Below are positions 16,560-22,139 of a DNA stretch of 36,784 bases, piece after piece; position 1 is the first letter of the stretch; every line of letters begins with the position of its first letter. Where the stretch lies: positions 1 to 36,784 of the forward strand of contig CALBJW010000031.1 of assembly GCA_937893145.1 (NCBI GenBank), in the 5' to 3' direction. This DNA comes from an uncultured Prevotellaceae bacterium. GTDB taxonomy: Bacteria > Bacteroidota > Bacteroidia > Bacteroidales > Bacteroidaceae. The notes beneath the pieces are model-generated. The model had not been told where the DNA came from, made no database searches, and worked only from the letters and a program-made list of their open reading frames with translations. Both the position numbers and the translations under genes were made by a program.

Positions 16560-17210
16560 CTATTTGCGTTCTGATTGTTTTACCCATATTAGTTTGTTGG
16601 TATCGTATCCTCTTCGGCGTGCCTCGCTAACTATCTTGTTGCAGACGCTCTTGTCAAGATGAGGTGTGCGTGAGAGAATCCACAGATAATCGTTGCCATC
16701 GCCACCTACAAGCGAGTAGGAATAATCGGGTGCTAACATCATGACACGGTAGTCGGAGTAGAATGGACCGAAGAACGATACTCGCAGCACTCCTGGTGTG
16801 TCAGTAATTTTGCCCTTACCTTCAGATGTTTTCCATTTCCCATTCTTCAATCCCATGTTTGTAATCTTCAACTTGCCGTTCTCCTTCACAGCATAAGTGG
16901 CTGTACATTCCTCCATGCCGCGTTCAAATCTATGATCAAACCTTGCTATCTCATACCATTTGCCGAGATACTTATTGAGGTCTAAGGTCTGCACAGTCGA
17001 GTTGTCAACTGTTAACGACGAACAGCATGATAGGGCAGTCGTTGCAAAAGCTATCAGCAAGATGATGAGAAGCACTATGCCGTAAATGTGCCAGTTAGTC
17101 TTGCTTTCATGATAGAACGCAGATTTTGATGCCCCGCATCTTGGGCAAATCTCAGGAGCTTCATCTCCCTGATGTGTATAATTACACACCTTACAAATCC
17201 ATTTTTCCAT
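16560..17210 (-). CDS. Rubredoxin-like / membrane anchor / lipocalin fusion
   Basis: This 216-residue protein has three parts. Residues 1-35 are a rubredoxin-like zinc/iron ribbon with Cys6, Cys9, Cys22 and Cys25 (WICKVCNYTHQGDEAPEICP, then RCGASKSAFY), like the tail of rubrerythrin. Residues about 42-64 are a single hydrophobic helix (IYGIVLLIILLIAFATTALS) followed by Cys-Cys. Residues about 72-216 are a bacterial lipocalin of the Blc type: LGKWYEIARFDHRFERGMEE is the G-x-W signature strand, and YSLVGGDGNDYLWILSRTPH and the C-terminal GYDTNKLIWVKQ complete it. Topology should put the metal ribbon in the cytoplasm and the lipocalin in the periplasm. Stand-alone Blc is normally an outer-membrane lipoprotein, so this arrangement is odd. 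The function is unknown. Confidence 0.85.
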   Translation of the reverse strand: MEKWICKVCNYTHQGDEAPEICPRCGASKSAFYHESKTNWHIYGIVLLIILLIAFATTALSCCSSLTVDNSTVQTLDLNKYLGKWYEIARFDHRFERGMEECTATYAVKENGKLKITNMGLKNGKWKTSEGKGKITDTPGVLRVSFFGPFYSDYRVMMLAPDYSYSLVGGDGNDYLWILSRTPHLDKSVCNKIVSEARRRGYDTNKLIWVKQSERK

Positions 17211-17270
17211 AACAAAACTGTTTTAATATTTAACCTTGTTTTGTGTCAGTCCTCCCCGACTTGACTGCCG

Positions 17271-17278
17271 CAAAGGTA
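17271..17278 (-). promoter_or_regulatory. Promoter -7 box for the rubredoxin-lipocalin gene
   Basis: The minus strand reads TACCTTTG, an exact TAnnTTTG match, 60 nt upstream of the ATG at 17210. No TTTG is seen at the expected -33 position. Confidence 0.5.
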
Positions 17279-17391
17279 TGCATATTCCCCCACATCCCCC
17301 CTCTCTCTTCTATTCGATTTGCTTATAGTGTGTTAAGCAATGCGCGACAATACCCCCCCCATTGACAACTGCTTACTAACTTTTAGAATAC

Positions 17392-17436
17392 TAAAAAACG
17401 TCGAAATTTTTTATTTTATCATACACTACATACATC
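17392..17436 (+). repeat. 45-bp perfect inverted repeat, left copy
   Basis: This segment starts TAAAAAACGTCGAAATTTTT and ends ACACTACATACATC. It is identical over 45 nt to the reverse complement of 19669-19713, and similarity stops sharply at both ends. The pair bounds 2.2 kb holding the DUF1016 remnant and the toxin-antitoxin genes. The surrounding gene-free stretch 17211-17740 otherwise holds a promoter box for each flanking gene and a 9-bp hairpin (17480-17488/17513-17521, CTCCACCTC/GAGGTGGAG) of unknown role. Confidence 0.95.
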
Positions 17437-17682
17437 TCTTGAATAACTGCAAAGCTGATTGATAAGCCATAGCATAACTCTCCACCTCTGTCAGTTGCGA
17501 TTGAGGTGGAGTCTTGCACTATTTAGGAAATAGTCAGTAGTAGAAACGGTTCTCCTATCCCCCTATTTAGGGTAATGTGAAGTCCTAATCGTCAAGCACA
17601 AGATTATCTTCATTCATAAATTGTACTTACCTTTGAGTAAATGATAAAAATAAACATAAAAGATTATTTTATAGCAAAAACT

Positions 17683-17714
17683 TTTGTATAACATAACTTT
17701 TATGTTTATTTTTG
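17683..17714 (+). promoter_or_regulatory. Promoter for the DUF1016 remnant
   Basis: TTTG at 17683-17686 and TATTTTTG at 17707-17714 are spaced by 20 nt, fitting the Bacteroidetes consensus. The first ATG downstream (17734) opens only a 7-codon frame; the DUF1016 frame starts at 17741. Confidence 0.75.
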
Positions 17715-17740
17715 CACGCAAAATATTGTAGTAATGGATT

Positions 17741-18236
17741 ATGGTAAACAAAGATAACACAAGTGTTGTGCAATACCGAAAGGCGGTGGATGTGATTAAA
17801 GCAGCTATTCTAAAAAGCCAAGCGCGTGCTGCACAGGCAATAACTCACGAACAGTTGGCACTTTACTATGGCATCGGTCGCTATGTGTCGCAGAACTCGC
17901 GTAATGGATTTTGGGGTGCTGGAGCCATAGATAATATCAGCAAGATGTTACGTGAAGAACTTCCAGGATTAAAAGGATTCTCTTCGCGGAATATCCGTAA
18001 TATGCGTATGTTTTACGAACAATGGAATTTGCTTGATAGAAATTTGGCAGACAAGACTGCCAAAATGGAAATGCTGATGCAGAAAGATAATTTGGCAGAT
18101 GTGTCTGCCAAATTTGGAGAAGATGTAAAGCCGCTACAGCTTACAGGATACGAAGGAAAAACTCAAAGAGTTGCTGCCACCAGAAGAAGAACTCAAAAAA
18201 CTTTTGCCGGATAGTGATGAAGATTATGAAGAGTAA
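17741..18236 (+). pseudogene. DUF1016 (YhcG-type PDDEXK nuclease) gene with internal deletion and frameshift
   Basis: The first 157-codon frame ends at 18214. Residues about 1-105 match the N-terminal DUF1016 domain: VQYRKAVDVIKAAILKSQAR, ITHEQLALYYGIGRYVSQNS, and LPGLKGFSSRNIRNMRMFYE. Intact family members are about 330-380 residues and end with a PDDEXK nuclease domain, which is absent here. In a shifted frame, about 18135-18236, the DNA encodes LKELLPPEEELKKLLPDSDE, which looks like the extreme C-terminal tail of the same family. The simplest reading is a large in-gene deletion joining N-terminus to tail out of frame. The promoter is intact. The family often sits in type I restriction-modification loci, but none is present here. 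A short independent helical protein remains possible. Confidence 0.75.
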
Positions 18237-18349
18237 AATGAATCCTATTATGGAGATGATTTGTTCCTATTCTTTGGATGATGTTTGTGAACACACTACT
18301 ATGGTAGCCGAAGATACTGTTGGATACGGGAAAAAAGGATAGCATGCAC

Positions 18350-18610
18350 AAATACCCAACATTCTACCAAAATGGTTGTAAGTGCTTGATGTATAGGGTG
18401 AAAGTGTTGGTAGAGTGTTGGTCAAACACTCTACCAACATTCGACCAACACTCTACCAGTATCCTATGATGGGATGTATGCCATAAATTTTTCCCATAAC
18501 GAAGAGGTAGAGTGTTGGTAGAATGATGGTAGAATGTTTGGACAACATTCGACCTGTGTTTGTGCGTTAAGAATCAGTTAATTAATACAGAAATGGTAGA
18601 GTGTTGGATG
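18350..18610. repeat. Cluster of GGTAGAGTGTTGG-type direct and inverted repeats with a 14-bp perfect hairpin
   Basis: The word GGTAGAGTGTTGG (variant GGTAGAATG-TGG) and its complement occur repeatedly over about 260 nt. At 18406-18438, GTTGGTAGAGTGTT, a GGTCA loop and AACACTCTACCAAC form a perfect 14-bp stem. Further inverted words follow at 18446-18459, and direct words at about 18507-18540 and 18595. No T-tract follows the stem, so it is not a classical terminator. No credible gene lies between 18237 and 18899. Confidence 0.85.
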
Positions 18611-18639
18611 TTTTTACGGAAAAAATAAAATTGCTAATC

Positions 18640-18699
18640 ATATAAGGTGTTTTGATATAAAAACTACCGCAAGTTTGAGCTCAAACCTCTGCAAGTTTG
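18640..18699 (+). repeat. 60-bp direct repeat, copy 1 (upstream of toxin-antitoxin genes)
   Basis: Copy 1 starts ATATAAGGTGTTTTGATATA and contains CCGCAAGTTTGAGCTCAAAC. It matches 19526-19585 in the same orientation with three differences in 60 nt. It is followed by a GGGTAAAACATGCGGAGGTT segment related to the terminator arm at 19634-19651. Confidence 0.9.
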
Positions 18700-18863
18700 G
18701 GGTAAAACATGCGGAGGTTTTGCCTTAAACTTGCAGTGATTTTGGGTTTCAATTGCAAACATGCTTTTGTGAGTCATAATATAACATATTAACGATGAAG
18801 TCATCTCGAAACATAGTTGATTGCTTTGAATTTCATTAGTAACTTCATTTTTTCGACAAAAAA

Positions 18864-18895
18864 GTTGCATGATTTGATAACTTTCGTTACTTTTG
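18864..18895 (+). promoter_or_regulatory. Promoter for the toxin-antitoxin operon
   Basis: GTTG at 18864-18867 (one mismatch to TTTG) and TACTTTTG at 18888-18895 are separated by 20 nt. The -7 box ends 4 nt before the toxin ATG at 18900, so the mRNA is probably leaderless or nearly so. Confidence 0.65.
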
Positions 18896-18899
18896 CACC

Positions 18900-19238
18900 A
18901 TGATAAGAGAAATTACTGCATACGGTGGCCAATATCAAGTATTCATGGAATCTCTCTCAGAAGCTGAGAGGATGAAAATACTAAGGGCATTGCTTTTGTT
19001 TACTGATAACGAACGCATCCCTGCCCATTACATTAAATATATAGAGGATGGAATTTATGAGTTTCGCGTGACACATATAAACAATGAATTCAGAATTTTC
19101 TTTATATATGATGGTGACAAGTTGGTTATTCTGTTTAATGGATTCAGAAAGAAAACTCAAAAGACACCGCGACGTGAAATAGAAAAAGCAAAGAAACTAA
19201 AAGAAGCATATCTTAAAGAAAAGGAGGACAAGCAATGA
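18900..19238 (+). CDS. Type II toxin, RelE/HigB (phage Gp49-like) family
   Basis: This is a 112-residue basic protein. The core YIKYIEDGIYEFRVTHINNE followed by FRIFFIYDGDKLVILFNGFR is the typical RelE/HigB beta-sheet of the Gp49-like subfamily, which are ribosome-dependent mRNA endonucleases or related toxins. The Lys-rich C-terminal helix (TPRREIEKAKKLKEAYLKEK) is also usual. Its TGA overlaps the antitoxin ATG (ATGA at 19235-19238), a normal toxin-first HigBA order. The pair lies between 60-bp direct repeats and inside the 45-bp inverted repeats, consistent with a mobile or exchangeable cassette. Toxicity is inferred from family. Confidence 0.88.
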   Translation: MIREITAYGGQYQVFMESLSEAERMKILRALLLFTDNERIPAHYIKYIEDGIYEFRVTHINNEFRIFFIYDGDKLVILFNGFRKKTQKTPRREIEKAKKLKEAYLKEKEDKQ

Positions 19239-19531
19239 ATCTATATAATATAAGTGACGAATTAGACAGAACTTTTGGTGCTAAAGGTACCGAAAGTAGG
19301 ATTGCTGCAGAAGAACAGGCATGGAAGGAATATGATGCACAGGTGCTTATTGATGCTCGCAAAGCGGCAGGACTAACACAATCGGCACTTGCAGAGAAAC
19401 TGCAAACATCCAAAAGCTACATTTCAAAAGTTGAGAATGGCATTGTAACTCCTTCCATCTCGACATTCTTTCGTATGCTTAACGCAATGGGATTCTCTAT
19501 TGAGCTTAAGCGTAGCGTTGCTGTGATATAA
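19235..19531 (+). CDS. Antitoxin, HigA-like XRE-family helix-turn-helix protein
   Basis: This 98-residue protein has a C-terminal XRE helix-turn-helix: IDARKAAGLTQSALAEKLQT followed by SKSYISKVENGIVTPSISTF, then RMLNAMGFSIELKR. The N-terminal 40 residues (ISDELDRTFGAKGTESRIAA) are a short helical region that may contact the toxin. In HigBA systems such proteins neutralise the toxin and repress the shared promoter. No clear palindromic operator was identified beside the 18864-18895 promoter. The stop codon (19529-19531) lies inside copy 2 of the 60-bp direct repeat. Confidence 0.9.
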   Translation: MNLYNISDELDRTFGAKGTESRIAAEEQAWKEYDAQVLIDARKAAGLTQSALAEKLQTSKSYISKVENGIVTPSISTFFRMLNAMGFSIELKRSVAVI

Positions 19532-19585
19532 GGTGTTTTGAGATAAAAACTTCCGCAAGTTTGACCTCAAACCTCTGCAAGTTTG
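19526..19585 (+). repeat. 60-bp direct repeat, copy 2 (downstream of toxin-antitoxin genes)
   Basis: This copy starts ATATAAGGTGTTTTGAGATA and is 57/60 identical to 18640-18699. It overlaps the last codons and stop of the antitoxin gene and runs toward the terminator hairpin at 19612. Confidence 0.9.
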
Positions 19586-19611
19586 AGCTCATTCTTCCGT
19601 ATGTTTAGGGC

Positions 19612-19653
19612 AAAACCTCCGCATGTTTTGGGTAAAACTTGCGGAGGTTTTTT
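19612..19653 (+). terminator. Rho-independent terminator after the toxin-antitoxin operon
   Basis: AAAACCTCCGCATGTTTT (19612-19629) pairs with AAAACTTGCGGAGGTTTT (19634-19651) over 18 positions with one mismatch, around a GGGT loop. The T-run continues to 19653. The complement also ends in a T-run, so it may serve the convergent RNA methyltransferase gene too. Confidence 0.85.
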
Positions 19654-19668
19654 GTGTTGCATTGAAAT

Positions 19669-19713
19669 GATGTATGTAGTGTATGATAAAATAAAAAATT
19701 TCGACGTTTTTTA
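19669..19713 (-). repeat. 45-bp perfect inverted repeat, right copy
   Basis: This is the reverse complement of 17392-17436 without a mismatch. Its outer end (19711-19713) is the TAA stop codon of the RNA methyltransferase gene. No target-site duplication is obvious in the flanks. Confidence 0.95.
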
Positions 19714-20541
19714 TTCTTCGTTCCTTTGTCTCACGGCTTCGTACATGAGTATGGCGGCACTGATGCTGACATTGAGGGAGTCGAGACGGCCGAGCATAGG
19801 GATGCGGATGTGGGCATCGGCTGCCTTGCGCCATTGGGGGGTGAGACCTGTGGCTTCGGTCCCCATGATGATGGCTGTACCACGTTTCATGTCTATATTA
19901 TAATAAAGGTGGGAGTCCTGAAGTTGGGCGGTGAGAATCTGGATGCCGTTAGTCTTGAGGAAGTCGATGCACTCCTCTGAACTGCACGCTACGCATGGCA
20001 CGGAGAAGATGCCTCCGATGGAACTGCGGATGAGGTTGGGGTTGTAGAGGTCGGTAAGTGGGTCGCACACGATGACGGCATCCACTCCTGCGGCATCGGC
20101 ACTGCGGAGGATGGCACCGAGATTGCCCGGTTTCTCCACACTCTCAAGCACTACGATGAGTGGGTTCGCCTTGAGATGGAGGTCGTGAAGCGTGAGATTG
20201 CGAGTTTTCACCTCTGCAATCACACCTTCCGTTCCGCCACGATAAGCCACCTTGTCATACACCTCTTTGCTCACTTCGAAAGTGCGGCAACCACGAATGA
20301 TGTGTGTCTGTCCATCGACTCTCAGTTCGAATCCTTCCGGATGGCTCCCTCCCTCTGGGGTTAGGGGAGCGCAATAAAACACGGTATCCACCTCGTAGCC
20401 CGCTTCGAGACAGTGGAGGAGTTCGCGGCGACCTTCCACAATGAAGAGTCCTGCCTTGCGGCGCTCAGATGACTTCTGCTGCAGCTGAAGTAGCAGTTTC
20501 ACCTTGGGGTTCTGTGCACTTGTTATTTGGTTGTCACTCAT
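19711..20541 (-). CDS. TrmH/SpoU-family RNA 2'-O-methyltransferase
   Basis: This 276-residue SPOUT enzyme is expected to methylate ribose 2'-OH in rRNA or tRNA. The N-terminal substrate-binding part is KLLLQLQQKSSERRKAGLFI plus VEGRRELLHCLEAG. The catalytic domain has motif 1 in VVLESVEKPGNLGAILRSAD, motif 2 in AIIMGTEATGLTPQW, and motif 3 in IPMLGRLDSLNVSISAAILM, which together form the knotted SAM site. The ATG at 20541 (MSDNQITSAQNPKVK) is chosen. The in-frame extension to 20913 overlaps the divergent DUF3237 gene and has no family match. A TATCTTTG box lies 24 nt upstream. Which RNA position is modified cannot be told. The stop codon is part of the 45-bp repeat. Confidence 0.92.
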   Translation of the reverse strand: MSDNQITSAQNPKVKLLLQLQQKSSERRKAGLFIVEGRRELLHCLEAGYEVDTVFYCAPLTPEGGSHPEGFELRVDGQTHIIRGCRTFEVSKEVYDKVAYRGGTEGVIAEVKTRNLTLHDLHLKANPLIVVLESVEKPGNLGAILRSADAAGVDAVIVCDPLTDLYNPNLIRSSIGGIFSVPCVACSSEECIDFLKTNGIQILTAQLQDSHLYYNIDMKRGTAIIMGTEATGLTPQWRKAADAHIRIPMLGRLDSLNVSISAAILMYEAVRQRNEE

Positions 20542-20564
20542 TTCTTTTTCTTCATTTGTTTTTG

Positions 20565-20572
20565 CAAAGATA
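20565..20572 (-). promoter_or_regulatory. Promoter -7 box for the RNA methyltransferase
   Basis: The minus strand reads TATCTTTG, matching TAnnTTTG, 23 nt ahead of the ATG at 20541. No clear -33 element is seen. Confidence 0.5.
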
Positions 20573-20658
20573 GGTAAAATATTGTAGATGAAAGGTGAAA
20601 AACGCATTTTTCCCCATATTCGAAACACGATTTCGTATGTAATGTAGGGAAAAAGAGG

Positions 20659-20666
20659 TATATTTG
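20659..20666 (+). promoter_or_regulatory. Promoter -7 box for the DUF3237 gene
   Basis: TATATTTG matches TAnnTTTG and lies 41 nt before the ATG at 20708. No TTTG is present at the expected upstream spacing. Confidence 0.5.
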
Positions 20667-20707
20667 CAGCAGATATTGGCACAATAGAATAATAACCATA
20701 TAACCCA

Positions 20708-21187
20708 ATGAAGATTATGCGAAAACTTTTTTCTACTCTTGTTGCTCTGCTGGTGTTTGTAGGCACATGCGCTGCACAGCAGGCAGAACCAGAAATGGAA
20801 TTTGTTCTTGAACTAAAGGTGAAACTTGGACAGGCATTTGGTGTGGGACAGACCGCACACGGCAATCGTTTCGTTATTCCTATCACAGGAGGCACGTTCG
20901 AGGGACCAAACATAAAGGGTGAGGTGTTGCCAGGTGGTGCTGACTATCAGATGCAGACAGAGCGCCGCACCGACCTCGAAGCTATCTATTGCATCCGAAC
21001 AGATGATGGTGTGAGCATTCATGTTCGCAACGTAGGACTCATTGCAGGCAATTACTTCTGGTGCTCTCCAAAGTTTGAAGCACCGCTCGACAGCAAGTAT
21101 GCTTGGCTCAACGATGCCATATATGTGTGTCGCCCTGCTGGATTCATGAATGGAGGCATTGTACTAAGGGTATGGAAGGTTCGATAG
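20708..21187 (+). CDS. Secreted DUF3237 family protein
   Basis: This 159-residue protein starts with a signal peptide (MKIMRKLFSTLVALLVFVGT, then CAAQQ). The mature part is DUF3237-like: FVLELKVKLGQAFGVGQTAH, VIPITGGTFEGPNIKGEVLP, and GGADYQMQTERRTDLEAIYC, which is the conserved G-G-x-F-x-G and G-x-D pattern of this small beta-barrel family. The molecular function is unknown. A second ATG at 20717 would also leave a working signal peptide. The last 16 nt overlap the start of the alkyltransferase gene, so the two are cotranscribed and probably translationally coupled, though their roles look unrelated. Confidence 0.85.
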   Translation: MKIMRKLFSTLVALLVFVGTCAAQQAEPEMEFVLELKVKLGQAFGVGQTAHGNRFVIPITGGTFEGPNIKGEVLPGGADYQMQTERRTDLEAIYCIRTDDGVSIHVRNVGLIAGNYFWCSPKFEAPLDSKYAWLNDAIYVCRPAGFMNGGIVLRVWKVR

Positions 21188-21477
21188 AGAACATTGTTCG
21201 GGAAAGCAAGGACATCACGGAGTTTCAGCGCAGAGTATATCTCGAATTGCTCCGCGTGCCTCGTGGTGAAACCATCTCGTATGGCGAGTTGGCTCGGCGC
21301 ATAGGTTGCAGAAGTGCCCAAGCTGTAGGGCAGGCATTGAAGCGAAATCCGTTCGCTCCCGATGTGCCATGTCATCGTGTTGTGGCTTCGGATGGCGGCA
21401 TCGGTGGTTTTCATGGACAGAGAGAAGGGGAGATGATTGAGAAGAAAATGAGGTTGTTGGATGAAGAAAAACGGTAG
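21172..21477 (+). CDS. Methylated-DNA-[protein]-cysteine S-methyltransferase, catalytic domain only
   Basis: This 101-residue protein corresponds to the C-terminal DNA-binding and catalytic domain of Ogt/MGMT, which repairs O6-alkylguanine by transferring the alkyl group to its own cysteine. FQRRVYLELLRVPRGETISY, then GELARRIGCRSAQAVGQALK, is the helix-turn-helix with the Arg-finger region. NPFAPDVPCHRVV contains the acceptor Cys67 in the PCHRV motif. The usual N-terminal domain (about 60-70 residues) is absent. The start at 21172 lies inside the DUF3237 gene (16-nt overlap) and fits the domain start; an ATG further up (21103) would add residues of no family match. A catalytic Cys argues against an alkyltransferase-like (ATL) protein. 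Confidence 0.92.
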   Translation: MEGSIENIVRESKDITEFQRRVYLELLRVPRGETISYGELARRIGCRSAQAVGQALKRNPFAPDVPCHRVVASDGGIGGFHGQREGEMIEKKMRLLDEEKR

Positions 21478-21612
21478 TATTGCCCTTTGCTCTGCGCTTG
21501 CAAAACAAACTGTCCATTTGCAACGTCCATATAATAAAAGGAGCGAAAAGAGGAATGTTTATGCTCACTTTATGCGGTTTTGTGCAAAAATATGAATTTT
21601 TCTATCAATATT

Positions 21613-21645
21613 TTTGGTGAGTTTAAAGAATATTTTATACCTTTG
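21613..21645 (+). promoter_or_regulatory. Promoter for acpP-fabF-rnc
   Basis: TTTG at 21613-21616 and TACCTTTG at 21638-21645 are 21 nt apart, an excellent Bacteroidetes -33/-7 match. The predicted leader is about 110 nt and ends in an A/T-rich stretch before the acpP ATG. The rest of 21478-21759 shows no gene. Confidence 0.8.
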
Positions 21646-21759
21646 CCCCCGATTTGACGCAGAAACGAGTCGAAAATCTCGGTTTTTACACTCTTTCTGC
21701 AACAATGAGAAAACGACTAAGAAAGCAAATAATTAATTAACAAACTAAAAATTAACATT

Positions 21760-21996
21760 ATGTCTGAAATTGAATCAAGAGTAATTTCTATTATCGTAGA
21801 TAAGCTCAACGTAGACGAGGCTGAAGTAAAGCCAGAAGCATCTTTCACTAACGACCTTGGTGCTGACTCTCTCGACACTGTAGAACTCATCATGGAGTTC
21901 GAGAAGGCTTTCGGTATCAACATCCCTGACGATCAGGCTGAGAAGATCGCTACTGTAGGTGACGCTATCGCTTACATCGAGGCTAACGCTAAGTAA
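21760..21996 (+). CDS. acpP: Acyl carrier protein
   Basis: This 78-residue acidic protein carries growing fatty acyl chains on a 4'-phosphopantetheine arm attached to Ser37 in the motif DLGADSLDTVELIMEFEKAF. Length, four-helix pattern and the C-terminal DDQAEKIATVGDAIAYIEAN are all standard. It has a strong consensus promoter and is followed by fabF after 143 nt containing an AATTCAT heptad array. The acpP-fabF-rnc order is common in Bacteroidetes, so the three are likely cotranscribed at least in part. Confidence 0.98.
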   Translation: MSEIESRVISIIVDKLNVDEAEVKPEASFTNDLGADSLDTVELIMEFEKAFGINIPDDQAEKIATVGDAIAYIEANAK

Positions 21997-22015
21997 TAAT
22001 TAGAACGAATTTAAT

Positions 22016-22120
22016 AATTCATAATTCATAATTCATAATTCATAATTGGGTGGTGGAGGAACGCATGTGTCCGAAGCATTTACACTCAGGTTGTGGATTG
22101 AGAATTAGGAGTTATGAATT
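22016..22120. repeat. AATTCAT heptad array (22016-22043) with an inverted unit at 22114-22120
   Basis: There are four exact tandem AATTCAT units followed by AATT, then about 70 nt of unrelated sequence and an inverted ATGAATT unit. The arrangement mirrors the one before typA. It separates acpP from fabF. Confidence 0.88.
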
Positions 22121-22139
22121 TTTTCAATTAAATAATATT

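Noticed and set aside
18226..18342. A 38-codon frame (MKSKMNPIMEMICSYSLDDV...) after the DUF1016 remnant
   Set aside because: It overlaps the shifted DUF1016 tail, has no family match, no promoter and is very short. It may be a fragment of a lost neighbour, but I cannot support it as a gene.
18350..18610. CRISPR-like reading of the GGTAGAGTGTTGG words
   Set aside because: Unit spacing is irregular, both orientations are mixed, there are no unique spacers of constant length and no cas genes.
18664..18870. Minus-strand frame ending KAKPPHVLPQTCRG, and a similar plus-strand frame at 19583-19903
   Set aside because: Both arise from the CCGCAAGTTTGA-type repeat and terminator sequences; the similarity between them reflects the repeat, not a protein family.
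17392..19713. Insertion sequence with target-site duplication
   Set aside because: No transposase is present between the 45-bp inverted repeats and the flanking bases do not form an obvious direct duplication, so I do not call an IS.
19711..20913. Extending the RNA methyltransferase to an ATG at 20913
   Set aside because: The added 124 residues overlap the divergent DUF3237 gene and cross its promoter; the family start is at 20541 with a promoter box just upstream.
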